This document shows positions 47,522 through 55,271 of a DNA stretch of 64,000 nucleotides, piece by piece. Made by a program: the position numbers and the translations under genes. The notes under the pieces are model-generated. The model ran no database searches and was not told the origin of the DNA. It was given only the letters and a program-made list of their open reading frames with translations. This DNA comes from Chromobacterium paludis (GTDB taxonomy: Bacteria > Pseudomonadota > Gammaproteobacteria > Burkholderiales > Chromobacteriaceae), in contig NZ_CP043473.1 in assembly GCF_008275125.1 (NCBI RefSeq), positions 2,170,001 to 2,234,000 of the forward strand, given 5' to 3'. How positions within the stretch are numbered: position 1 is the stretch's first letter; each line of letters opens with the position of its first letter.

Positions 47522-47598
47522 GGAGTGGTAGTTCAGTTGGTTAGAATACCGGCCTGTCACGCCGGGGGTCGCGGGTTCGAGTCCCGTCCACTCCGCCA
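47522..47598 (+). tRNA. tRNA-Asp (anticodon GUC), copy 1
   Basis: 77 bases with a GGAGTGG/CCACTCC acceptor stem, anticodon GTC in the loop CTGTCAC, a TTCGAGT T loop and an encoded CCA end. Confidence 0.97.
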
Positions 47599-47626
47599 AC
47601 AAGATAAAGCAGTACCCGTACAAGAC

Positions 47627-47702
47627 GGGCGTTTAGCTCAGTTGGTAGAGCGTCTGCCTTACAAGCAGAATGTCGGCGGTTCGACTCCGTCAACGCCCAC
47701 CA
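47627..47702 (+). tRNA. tRNA-Val (anticodon UAC), copy 2
   Basis: Identical to copy 1 over 76 bases, with encoded CCA. It is preceded by a leader able to pair CCCGT with ACGGG, the latter reaching into the tRNA 5' end. Confidence 0.97.
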
Positions 47703-47715
47703 AAGGTTTACGGTT

Positions 47716-47792
47716 GGAGTGGTAGTTCAGTTGGTTAGAATACCGGCCTGTCACGCCGGGGGTCGCGGGTTCGAGTCCCGTCCACTCCGCCA
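47716..47792 (+). tRNA. tRNA-Asp (anticodon GUC), copy 2
   Basis: Identical to the first tRNA-Asp copy over 77 bases, with encoded CCA. Confidence 0.97.
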
Positions 47793-47820
47793 ACAAAATA
47801 AAGCAGTACCCGTACAAGAC

Positions 47821-47896
47821 GGGCGTTTAGCTCAGTTGGTAGAGCGTCTGCCTTACAAGCAGAATGTCGGCGGTTCGACTCCGTCAACGCCCACCA
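47821..47896 (+). tRNA. tRNA-Val (anticodon UAC), copy 3
   Basis: Identical to copy 1, with the same leader as copy 2 and encoded CCA. Confidence 0.97.
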
Positions 47897-47909
47897 AAGG
47901 TTTACGGTT

Positions 47910-47986
47910 GGAGTGGTAGTTCAGTTGGTTAGAATACCGGCCTGTCACGCCGGGGGTCGCGGGTTCGAGTCCCGTCCACTCCGCCA
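47910..47986 (+). tRNA. tRNA-Asp (anticodon GUC), copy 3
   Basis: Identical to the first tRNA-Asp copy, with encoded CCA. Confidence 0.97.
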
Positions 47987-48014
47987 ACAAAATAAAGCAG
48001 TACCCGTACAAGAC

Positions 48015-48090
48015 GGGCGTTTAGCTCAGTTGGTAGAGCGTCTGCCTTACAAGCAGAATGTCGGCGGTTCGACTCCGTCAACGCCCACCA
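48015..48090 (+). tRNA. tRNA-Val (anticodon UAC), copy 4
   Basis: Identical to copy 1, last of the UAC-type valine genes in the array, with encoded CCA. Confidence 0.97.
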
Positions 48091-48103
48091 AAGGTTTACG
48101 GTT

Positions 48104-48180
48104 GGAGTGGTAGTTCAGTTGGTTAGAATACCGGCCTGTCACGCCGGGGGTCGCGGGTTCGAGTCCCGTCCACTCCGCCA
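48104..48180 (+). tRNA. tRNA-Asp (anticodon GUC), copy 4
   Basis: Identical to the first tRNA-Asp copy, with encoded CCA; the spacer after it differs from the earlier ones. Confidence 0.97.
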
Positions 48181-48206
48181 ACAGTTTCAAGCAGTACCCG
48201 GTTTTC

Positions 48207-48283
48207 GGGCGGTTAGTCTCAGTTGGTAGAGCACTGCCTTCACACGGCAGGGGTCGCTGGTTCGAGTCCAGTACCGCCCACCA
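48207..48283 (+). tRNA. tRNA-Val (anticodon CAC), copy 1
   Basis: 77 bases with GGGCGGT/ACCGCCC acceptor stem, anticodon stem CTGCC/GGCAG and loop TTCACAC (CAC), and encoded CCA. It reads GUG, complementing the UAC isoacceptor. Confidence 0.96.
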
Positions 48284-48289
48284 AAAAAC

Positions 48290-48366
48290 GGAGTGGTAGT
48301 TCAGTTGGTTAGAATACCGGCCTGTCACGCCGGGGGTCGCGGGTTCGAGTCCCGTCCACTCCGCCA
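48290..48366 (+). tRNA. tRNA-Asp (anticodon GUC), copy 5
   Basis: Identical to the other tRNA-Asp genes, only six bases after tRNA-Val(CAC) copy 1. Confidence 0.97.
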
Positions 48367-48392
48367 ACGTTTTGCAGCAGTACCAGTTTTCT

Positions 48393-48469
48393 GGGCGGTT
48401 AGTCTCAGTTGGTAGAGCACTGCCTTCACACGGCAGGGGTCGCTGGTTCGAGTCCAGTACCGCCCACCA
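48393..48469 (+). tRNA. tRNA-Val (anticodon CAC), copy 2
   Basis: Identical to the first CAC copy over 77 bases, with encoded CCA; its leader has a compensated hairpin, CCAG-TTTT-CTGG. Confidence 0.96.
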
Positions 48470-48475
48470 GAAAAC

Positions 48476-48552
48476 GGAGTGGTAGTTCAGTTGGTTAGAA
48501 TACCGGCCTGTCACGCCGGGGGTCGCGGGTTCGAGTCCCGTCCACTCCGCCA
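48476..48552 (+). tRNA. tRNA-Asp (anticodon GUC), copy 6
   Basis: Last gene of the array, identical to the other tRNA-Asp genes and followed within five bases by the terminator. Confidence 0.97.
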
Positions 48553-48556
48553 ACAC

Positions 48557-48587
48557 GCAAAAAAGCAGCCTCTGGCTGCTTTTTTGC
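48557..48587 (+). terminator. Terminator of the tRNA array
   Basis: AAAAAAGCAGCC and GGCTGCTTTTTT form a perfect 12-bp stem with a TCT loop, immediately after the last tRNA. Confidence 0.9.
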
Positions 48588-48682
48588 ATTTCCATGACGG
48601 CACTACTGTAATTTATTTGCCTAATTTGCGCTTGTCATTGATACTGTCAGACTTTATACATTAAACATCAAGAGATTACACG

Positions 48683-50212
48683 ATGCGCATCGTAATCTTG
48701 CTGACGGCATCCCTGCTGCCCCTGCCTGCCCTGGCAGATGCGCCTCCCGATGCGGCGATCTGGCAATACAAGGTCCAGGCCGGCGACACGGTATGGTCCA
48801 TCGCCTCCCGCCACTTACTGTCCGCCGATTACATCCCCCAGCTGAGAACCGACAATCGGATCGCCAACCCTCGCCGGCTGCGCCCCGGCAGCGTGCTGAG
48901 CATCCCCTACGCCTGGGTCAAGCAGCATGCCGCCGCAGCCGTGCTGGACGCGCAGGCAGGGCCGGTATCCATCAGCGGCAGCCATGGCGAGGCCTTGAGC
49001 GTCACGCTCGGCCAACGCTACGCCAGCGGCACGCGTTTTCATACCGGCCGCGACGCCATGCTGCGGCTGCGCTTCGAAGACGGCTCCCAACTGATCCTGA
49101 ACGCCAACAGCACCCTGACCCTGGAGCAACAGGCCTATTTCACCAGCACCGGCGCCATCTTGACGCAAAACCGGCTGGACCAGGGCAGCGCCGGCAGCTC
49201 GGTGATCCCCAACCTGCTGATGCCCAGCCGCTATCGGATTCAGACCCCCTCGGCAGTCACCACGGTGCGCGGCACCGTATTCCGCGTACGCAGCGTGGCG
49301 GCGGACGACACGGCAACCGAGGTGCTTCGCGGCAAGGTCAATGTCAACGCCCAGCAGGGCGAAGTGGATGTGCCGGCCGGCTTTGGCAGCCGCGGCCAGG
49401 CCCAGGGCGGACGCCCCATCGTCCTGCCGCCCGCGCCGGCGCTGACGGGGCTGGCCGCGCGCGCCGAATTCAACCCGCCTCTGCTGCGCTGGCAAGCCGG
49501 CGCCGGAGAAACCGGCTACCACCTGGCCCTGAGCCGGGCGGACGGCGAAAACGAGCAGCTGCAAGAGCGCGAAACCGATGCGCCGCGCTTCGCCCCGCTG
49601 CTTCCCGGCAATGGCGGCTACCGCCTGGCCATACGCGCCATCAATGCCGATGGCCTGCAGGGTTTCGACAGCGAGCGGCCATTGCAGCTTCACGCCTACC
49701 CGCTGCCGCCGCTGTTGCTGAATGGCCCGCCGGCGCAGCAACAGCGCGGCGAGGGCCTGCTGCTGCGCAGCGGCGCCAGCGTCGCGCATCCCGCGCGCGT
49801 GCAGATCGCGCGCGACGCCGCCTTTCAGCAGCGCGTTTTTGATGGCGAGCTGACGCAAGCGGAATGGCGGACCCGCCTGCCCGGTCCAGGCACTTGGTAT
49901 TGGCGCGCCGCCTCCATCGCGCCCGACGGCGCATCGGGGCCGTATTCCGATATCCAGCGCGTGACCGTGACCGGCTGGCTGGGCGTGCCGGACATCCAGC
50001 CCGCCATGCTGTGCAGCCGCCGCTATCCCATTGACGCGGCGCATTACACCCTTAGGCTGGAGTCAGCGAGCGGCGCCTACGAATGGCCTGCGCCACAGCC
50101 CTGCTGGCGGCTGCGCGACTTGCCGCGCGGCCAGTTTGCCGTCACCATCCGCATTGACGGCGAACACGGCTATCACGCCGTGGAAAACCATCCGCCGATA
50201 ACCTTGCCCTAA
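48683..50212 (+). CDS. Exported LysM and FecR domain protein
   Basis: The 509-residue precursor has a signal peptide (residues 1-19, ending ALAD), a LysM domain (about residues 28-77, QYKVQAGDTVWSIASRHL), and a FecR domain (about 100-225, with RYRIQTPSAVTTVRGTVFRV). The C-terminal half looks like a pair of fibronectin-like sandwich domains. It probably binds peptidoglycan in the periplasm. It is followed 18 bp later by a CHASE2-GGDEF gene, and the two are probably co-transcribed; the FecR protein may sense or feed the CHASE2 domain. Confidence 0.88.
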   Translation: MRIVILLTASLLPLPALADAPPDAAIWQYKVQAGDTVWSIASRHLLSADYIPQLRTDNRIANPRRLRPGSVLSIPYAWVKQHAAAAVLDAQAGPVSISGSHGEALSVTLGQRYASGTRFHTGRDAMLRLRFEDGSQLILNANSTLTLEQQAYFTSTGAILTQNRLDQGSAGSSVIPNLLMPSRYRIQTPSAVTTVRGTVFRVRSVAADDTATEVLRGKVNVNAQQGEVDVPAGFGSRGQAQGGRPIVLPPAPALTGLAARAEFNPPLLRWQAGAGETGYHLALSRADGENEQLQERETDAPRFAPLLPGNGGYRLAIRAINADGLQGFDSERPLQLHAYPLPPLLLNGPPAQQQRGEGLLLRSGASVAHPARVQIARDAAFQQRVFDGELTQAEWRTRLPGPGTWYWRAASIAPDGASGPYSDIQRVTVTGWLGVPDIQPAMLCSRRYPIDAAHYTLRLESASGAYEWPAPQPCWRLRDLPRGQFAVTIRIDGEHGYHAVENHPPITLP

Positions 50213-50230
50213 GCGCCCCGCCCCACTCTC

Positions 50231-51862
50231 ATGGACGATAGCACTCGCACCCGGCCCGCTTGGCTCGCGCCCTGCCTGCTGGCGACGGCCGCCTTCCTGC
50301 TGATCGGCAGCCAATTGCTATCCCGTCTGGATGGCTGGCTGTACGACGCCCTGGCCGGACTACGCCCGGATCACCGCGACCACGCGGCACTCACCGTCAT
50401 CGCCGTCGACGAGAAAAGCCTGGCCGAGCTGGGACGCTGGCCCTGGCCGCGCAGCGATCACGCCCGCCTGCTGGACAAGCTGGGCCAGGCGCGCGCCGTG
50501 GGCCTGGATATCGCCATGATAGAACCATCGCCTCACCCGGAAGGCGACCGTCTCCTGGCCGCCGCCCTGCGCCGCAACGGCAAAGTGGCGGGGCCGGTGT
50601 TTCCGGAACTGCATGGCCGCCTGCTGGTAGAAGCCAGACCCCTGCCCTTGCTGGCGGACGCCATGGCCGCCCTGGGCCACATCGACTTCGAGCAGGACAG
50701 CGACGGCATCATTCGCCGCGTCTACCTCAAGGCCGGCTTGAACCATCCGCGCTACGACAGCTTTGCCGGAACGGTGGCCGCGCTGGCGCAAGACAGAGCG
50801 GCCGCATCGCCGCCTGCGCTGGCCGCGCCCCCAGGCTCGGCCTGGCTGCGCGCCCAGCCGGTGATGATTCCGTTCGCCAAGGGCAAGCGCCCCTACCAAC
50901 TGGTTTCCTATGCCGATGCGCTGAACCGCCTTTCTCCGGCCAGCTTCGCCGGCCGCATCGTGCTGATCGGCGCCACCGCCACCGGACTGGGCGATACCCA
51001 CCCCACCCCGGTCTCCGCCAATGATCGCGGCATGTCCGGCGTGGAGATCAACGCCTTTTTGCTGCATGGCATGCTGGAAGGACTGCTGGCGCGGCCGCTG
51101 GATCCGTTCTGGCAAGCTGCGCTGGGCGCCTTGCTGCTGGGCCTGGCCGACTGGCGGCTGTCGCGGCTGCGCCCGGCCCGTCGCCTGCTGGCGGGCTATC
51201 TGCTGGGTTCTGCGGCCATTCTGGCGGCAGCGGGCGGCGCGCTGTTCCTGGCACGCATCTGGACCGGCGGCGGCGTGGCCGCGCTATTGCTGGCCGGCGC
51301 CGGCGGACTGCGTTACACCACTCAGCAGTCCAGGCTGAACAAGCTGGCGCTGACCGACGGACTGACCGGCCTGGCCAACCGCCGCAGTTTTGACGAAGCC
51401 TTCGCCGCCGCGCTGGCGGCGCATCGTCGCCGCGGCAAGCCCCTGGCCTTGGTCCTGGTGGACCTGGACAACTTCAAGGGCTACAACGACCGCTACGGCC
51501 ACTACGCCGGCGACGACGTGCTGCGCCACACCGCAAAAACCTTGCGCCGCTGCTTCCGCCAAAAGGGCGAAATGCCGGTACGGCTGGGCGGGGAAGAGTT
51601 TGGCGTTCTTTTGACAGACCGCGACGAAGCCGCCGCCCTGCAGGCTGCCGAACGCTTCCGGCAAAGCCTGGAAGCCCTGGCCCTGCCGCATGCGGCCAAT
51701 CCGCCAGGACGCGTCACCTGCAGCATAGGCGTGGTCGCCCGCGTCCCGGAACCGGATGGCGCGCGCCAATTGTTTGAAGACGCCGACCAGGCGCTCTACC
51801 TGGCCAAGGGCAGCGGCCGCAACCGCGTTTGCGGCAGCGCCGGCCTGTCGCAAGCGACGTGA
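50231..51862 (+). CDS. CHASE2-domain diguanylate cyclase
   Basis: The 543-residue membrane protein makes cyclic di-GMP. A first membrane helix (about residues 13-33) leads into a periplasmic CHASE2 domain (about 35-285, with LTVIAVDEKSLAELGRWPW), then three closely spaced helices (about 290-370) and a cytoplasmic GGDEF domain. The active-site motif is GGEEF at residues 453-457 and LTDGLTGLANRRSFDEAF is intact, so it should be catalytic. The RxxD inhibitory site expected five residues before it is absent, so product inhibition may be weak. It follows the LysM/FecR gene. Confidence 0.92.
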   Translation: MDDSTRTRPAWLAPCLLATAAFLLIGSQLLSRLDGWLYDALAGLRPDHRDHAALTVIAVDEKSLAELGRWPWPRSDHARLLDKLGQARAVGLDIAMIEPSPHPEGDRLLAAALRRNGKVAGPVFPELHGRLLVEARPLPLLADAMAALGHIDFEQDSDGIIRRVYLKAGLNHPRYDSFAGTVAALAQDRAAASPPALAAPPGSAWLRAQPVMIPFAKGKRPYQLVSYADALNRLSPASFAGRIVLIGATATGLGDTHPTPVSANDRGMSGVEINAFLLHGMLEGLLARPLDPFWQAALGALLLGLADWRLSRLRPARRLLAGYLLGSAAILAAAGGALFLARIWTGGGVAALLLAGAGGLRYTTQQSRLNKLALTDGLTGLANRRSFDEAFAAALAAHRRRGKPLALVLVDLDNFKGYNDRYGHYAGDDVLRHTAKTLRRCFRQKGEMPVRLGGEEFGVLLTDRDEAAALQAAERFRQSLEALALPHAANPPGRVTCSIGVVARVPEPDGARQLFEDADQALYLAKGSGRNRVCGSAGLSQAT

Positions 51863-51888
51863 ACAGGCCGCCGCGCCCTCAAACACAA

Positions 51889-51908
51889 ACCGCCGCAGCA
51901 GCGGCGGT
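51889..51908 (-). terminator. Terminator-like hairpin after dsbB
   Basis: ACCGCCGC-loop-GCGGCGGT forms an 8-bp stem; on the minus strand it is followed by TTTGTGTTT. It lies between the convergent cyclase and dsbB genes. Confidence 0.6.
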
Positions 51909-51929
51909 CAAAATCAGGATTCATCCCGC

Positions 51930-52424
51930 TCAGCGCTTGCGGCGCAGCAGCCAGAACGTCCAGGCGATCACCCCGGCAAAGAACACCGCCACCCAGAACG
52001 GCATGGTCATGCCGAGAAAGCGCCCCTGGATCGCCGCGCATTCGCCGCTGCCCTTCAGCACCTTGGACAGCACCTCCCACAGCGGGAAAGATTCCATCAG
52101 GAACTCCAGGCCCGGCCCGCACTGCGGCACCTGGTCCGCCGGCAGGCTTTGCAACCACAATTGGCGCAGCGACACCCCGGCGCCAGCCAGCGCGGCCAGC
52201 GTCATCAAGCCGCCCCAAACGCGGGCGCCGCCGCGCCCGGGATTATGCAGCGCCGCCAGCAAGGCCAGCGCCCCCACCGCCATCACGCCGATTCTTTGCA
52301 GGATGCACAGCGGGCAAGGCTCCTCACCCAACTGATATTGCGCGTACAGCGCAAAGCCGATAGCGCCGGCGCAAGCCGCCGCGACCAACAAAAAACCTTG
52401 CCGCCTGCTGATATTCAAAACCAT
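51930..52424 (-). CDS. dsbB: Disulfide bond formation protein DsbB
   Basis: DsbB is the inner-membrane quinone reductase that reoxidises DsbA. The 164-residue protein has four membrane helices, with the two redox-active Cys pairs seen in CPLCILQR (about residues 37-44) and CGPGLEF plus a later GECAAIQGRFLG segment. The ATG at 52424 is chosen; an N-terminal extension to 52541 would be polar and unlike the family. Confidence 0.93.
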   Translation of the reverse strand: MVLNISRRQGFLLVAAACAGAIGFALYAQYQLGEEPCPLCILQRIGVMAVGALALLAALHNPGRGGARVWGGLMTLAALAGAGVSLRQLWLQSLPADQVPQCGPGLEFLMESFPLWEVLSKVLKGSGECAAIQGRFLGMTMPFWVAVFFAGVIAWTFWLLRRKR

Positions 52425-52512
52425 CCCCCTTAGCCTTTCCTGATATGTCTCGCGAGTAACGCAGTGTAAACGGAAAAGCTCAGATAGGCACAAATCCGCA
52501 AAGTTCCGGCGG

Positions 52513-53652
52513 CTACAGCTCCAGGAAAGCCCGGATCTCATCCCGATGCTGCAAGGCGTCGTGATAGCCCAGGGCGATCAGCTCCCGGCAATAGCCCGGC
52601 TCGAACAAAAGGTAGGTGGCCAGGGCGGTGCCGCGCTGCCGGGTGCCGCCGGTGCTTTTCATGATGAAGCGCAGAATGGGCGGGAAGAGATGGGTATGCC
52701 GGTACACGATGCCTTCCAGCGACTTGCTGGGATTGAGCTGGAAGATATCCACCGACTTCAGCTTGGTTTGATTGGCCAGCTCTGCATGGCCTTGCAGCAG
52801 GGAAACGGTGTGGTTGACGCGCTGCAGCCGCTCCATGTCCACCGCCATGCTGTCGATGAACACGCTGTTGAGCAGGTGGCCGAACACCTGGGCCGGCATC
52901 GGGTAGGAGCCGATATTGCGCCGCTCTATGGTATCCGGCCGCTGGCTTGCCAGCCCCACCACGAACAACTTTTCCGCGCCCAGATGCAGCGCTGGCGACA
53001 GCGGCGACAGTTGGCGCACCGCGCCGTCGCAATAGAACTTCTCGCCAATCTTCACCGAAGGAAAAATCAAAGGGATGGCCGAGGTTGCCATCACATGGTC
53101 CAAGCCTATGCGCTCTCGCAGGCCCAGCCGCTGATAGCGCGACCACTCGTCCAAGCCCTCCGCCCCCTGGAAAAAAGTCACCGACATGCCCGTGGTGTAG
53201 CAGGAAGCCGTCAAGGCCAGCGCCTGCAACGCGCCCTCATCCAGGGCCTGTGACACGCCATCGAAATTCATGATGCGCGCCAGCAGCTGCCGCAGCGGCG
53301 CATTGTCGAGAAAACTCTGCGGATTGCGCCAGACATGGCCGCCGCTCAGCAGCGAAATGCCGAAATGCAGGAAGGTCTTGGCGAAATACAGGCTGCTGGC
53401 GTCATACACTTCGTGGATATGCAGCTGCTTCCACACCTTGGCCAAGGCGCTGACCGCCAGCGTGTAATTGCCCGCGCCGGACGCCAGGGCCACGGCATTG
53501 ATCGCGCCGGCCGAAGTGCCGCAGATGATGGGGAAGGGATTGCGCTCCGGGTCCGGCAGCAGTCGGGAAATGCCCAGCAGAACGCCCACCTGATAAGCGG
53601 CGCGCGCGCCGCCGCCGGACAACACCAAACCGATTTTGCTGGGCCTGCGCAT
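52513..53652 (-). CDS. Patatin-like phospholipase
   Basis: The 379-residue protein has the patatin lipase layout: oxyanion loop SGGGARAAYQVG (about residues 12-23), nucleophile GTSAG (about 45-49) and the catalytic Asp in CDGAVRQLSP (about residue 209). There is no signal peptide. The family includes phospholipases A and the type III effector ExoU; no secretion context is seen, so it is probably a housekeeping lipase or esterase. Confidence 0.92.
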   Translation of the reverse strand: MRRPSKIGLVLSGGGARAAYQVGVLLGISRLLPDPERNPFPIICGTSAGAINAVALASGAGNYTLAVSALAKVWKQLHIHEVYDASSLYFAKTFLHFGISLLSGGHVWRNPQSFLDNAPLRQLLARIMNFDGVSQALDEGALQALALTASCYTTGMSVTFFQGAEGLDEWSRYQRLGLRERIGLDHVMATSAIPLIFPSVKIGEKFYCDGAVRQLSPLSPALHLGAEKLFVVGLASQRPDTIERRNIGSYPMPAQVFGHLLNSVFIDSMAVDMERLQRVNHTVSLLQGHAELANQTKLKSVDIFQLNPSKSLEGIVYRHTHLFPPILRFIMKSTGGTRQRGTALATYLLFEPGYCRELIALGYHDALQHRDEIRAFLEL

Positions 53653-53722
53653 GCCAGCCTCTTTCTCAACATGCTTTATTAGTTCTTTTAGGAATAGTCA
53701 AAAAAGAGACTAAGCAGCAAGC

Positions 53723-54622
53723 TCAGAAACCGCCCGCCTGCAGCAAGGCCCACAAATGCGCCGCCACCAGCGCGCGCCACGGCGCGAACGCGCCCAGCCA
53801 CTCCTGCGTCTGCTTCTGGTCGGGCTTTCCCGCCTGGCCCAACACCATGCCCAGCGCCTTGCGCACCGCCACGTCGCCATGCAGCGAACCGTCCAGCCAG
53901 CCATAGCCGCGCAGCAAGGCATAGCTGACCGTCCACGGACCAATGCCCGGCACCGCCAGCAGACGCTCCGCGATCTGATCGGCCGGCGTTCCCGCCAACC
54001 AGGCATCCAAGGGCAGCGTCCCATTCGCCGCGGCCTGGCTCAAGGCCAGAACGGCGCGGCTTTTGGCGCGGGAGAAACCGGCCTCGCCCAATTGATCCGC
54101 CGTCAGCGCCGCCAGCCGCGCCGCATCCGGATGGCACAGCAGGCCGGAGGAATGGCGGCAATCGCACAGCAGCAGCATGCGCCGGCGTATCGTGACCGCC
54201 GCCGCCACGCTGATCTGCTGGCCGGTGATGGCCCAGGCCAAGGCCTCGAACGGCGTGGCCGTCTGCGGCACCCGCAGGCCGGCGCGCGCGGCGATCAGCG
54301 CGCCCAGCTGCGGATGGTCCCGATATTGCCGCTCGAACGCCTCCACCGGCTGATTCAAGCCCAGCATGCGCCGGCCCATGCCGGCCAGTTCAGCCTGACC
54401 ATCCGCCCCCGCCTCGCCATCCACCATCAACCGCAAGTGGGCATGGCCGTCCGCGAAGCGCAGCGCCAGGCAGGCCGGCTGGCCGCGCCACAGCAAGCCC
54501 TTTTTCAGCCCATCGTCGTCCACCTGTTCCGCCAGCCGTTCGCCGTCTCGGCGATGAAAAGCCAGGATATCCTGCGGACGGAAGCCGGACGGCAGGGAAA
54601 TATCGCAATCTAGGATGGACAT
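53723..54622 (-). CDS. alkA: DNA-3-methyladenine glycosylase II (AlkA)
   Basis: AlkA removes alkylated bases from DNA. The 299-residue protein has an N-terminal TBP-like domain and the helix-hairpin-helix GPD core (LLAVPGIGPWTVSYALLRG near residue 230); the catalytic Asp is in the following HGDVAV. The start is the ATG at 54622; the upstream extension would run back through the alkB gene in another frame. It lies four bases after alkB, completing a base-excision and direct-reversal pair. Confidence 0.9.
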   Translation of the reverse strand: MSILDCDISLPSGFRPQDILAFHRRDGERLAEQVDDDGLKKGLLWRGQPACLALRFADGHAHLRLMVDGEAGADGQAELAGMGRRMLGLNQPVEAFERQYRDHPQLGALIAARAGLRVPQTATPFEALAWAITGQQISVAAAVTIRRRMLLLCDCRHSSGLLCHPDAARLAALTADQLGEAGFSRAKSRAVLALSQAAANGTLPLDAWLAGTPADQIAERLLAVPGIGPWTVSYALLRGYGWLDGSLHGDVAVRKALGMVLGQAGKPDQKQTQEWLGAFAPWRALVAAHLWALLQAGGF

Positions 54623-54626
54623 GGAT

Positions 54627-55271
54627 TCAACGGGCCTTGCGGAAAGTGAGATTGATGCGGCGCCCGCCCAGCAGCGGGTGATCGCCGGGCGGCACCGGCC
54701 GCACGCCGTGAAAGCGCAGACGGTCCGGCCCGCCCCACACCAGCACGTCGCCGTGCCGCAAGGCGATGCGGGCGGTTTTGTCGGCGCGGCGCAAGCCGCC
54801 CAGCAGAAAATCCGCCGGCAGCCCCAGCGACACCGAAACAATGGGCGCGGAAAAATCGCGCTCGTCCTTGTCCTGGTGCAGGCCCATGCGCGCGCCGGGC
54901 AGATAGCAATTGATCAGGCAGGCGTCGGGATCGAAGCCGGAGAAGCCGGCCGCCGCCGCCGCGCCTTGCGCCAGTTCGCGCAGCGCATCGGGCATGGCCG
55001 GCCAGGGGCGGCCGCTATCGGGATCCACCGCCGAGTAACGATAGCCGCGGCGGTCGGAAAACCAGCCCCAATCGCCACAGCTGGAAGTGATCACCGACAT
55101 GGCTTGGCCGCCGGGCGTCGCCATGCCGCGCAGCGGCGCCAATGCCACCACCTCGTCCACGGCCCTCACCAGCCGGACATCGTCGGCGCAGGCCCAGCCG
55201 TGCAGCAGCACGGTGCCGGCCGACAGCCGTTCCACCCAAGGGCCAGCGGGCGCGAACAGGCTGTCGCTCAC
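54627..55271 (-). CDS. alkB: Alkylated DNA repair dioxygenase AlkB
   Basis: AlkB oxidatively removes methyl groups from 1-methyladenine and 3-methylcytosine using iron and 2-oxoglutarate. The 214-residue protein has the HxD iron ligands in LHQDKDERDFS (about residue 132), a later His in RFHGVRPV, and the RxNLTFR motif for 2-oxoglutarate near the end. The GTG start at 55271 overlaps the pmbA stop. It is followed directly by alkA. Confidence 0.93.
   Translation of the reverse strand: MSDSLFAPAGPWVERLSAGTVLLHGWACADDVRLVRAVDEVVALAPLRGMATPGGQAMSVITSSCGDWGWFSDRRGYRYSAVDPDSGRPWPAMPDALRELAQGAAAAAGFSGFDPDACLINCYLPGARMGLHQDKDERDFSAPIVSVSLGLPADFLLGGLRRADKTARIALRHGDVLVWGGPDRLRFHGVRPVPPGDHPLLGGRRINLTFRKAR

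Larger units (their letters stand above)
47434..48180 (+). repeat. Tandem 193/194-bp tRNA-Val/tRNA-Asp repeat units
   Basis: Four consecutive Val(UAC)-Asp(GUC) units are present with a period of 193 bp for the first and 194 bp after that. The spacers are also repeated almost base for base: Val-to-Asp spacers are 12-13 bp and Asp-to-Val spacers 28 bp, with one base change and one length change in the first unit. Two further Val(CAC)-Asp pairs follow with different spacers. Confidence 0.95.

Noticed and set aside
47434..48552. Possible CRISPR-like repeat array
   Set aside because: The repeats are tRNA genes with conserved spacers, and no cas genes are nearby.
47477..48595. Short open frames across the tRNA array, with repeated identical peptides
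   Set aside because: They are translations of tRNA genes and spacers. Similar spurious proteins are known from tRNA clusters and should not be annotated.
52425..52541. N-terminal extension of DsbB
   Set aside because: It is polar and does not match the family; the ATG at 52424 gives a normal DsbB.
54623..54841. N-terminal extension of AlkA
   Set aside because: The added residues are Cys/Arg-rich and come from alkB read in another frame; the ATG at 54622 gives the normal AlkA length.
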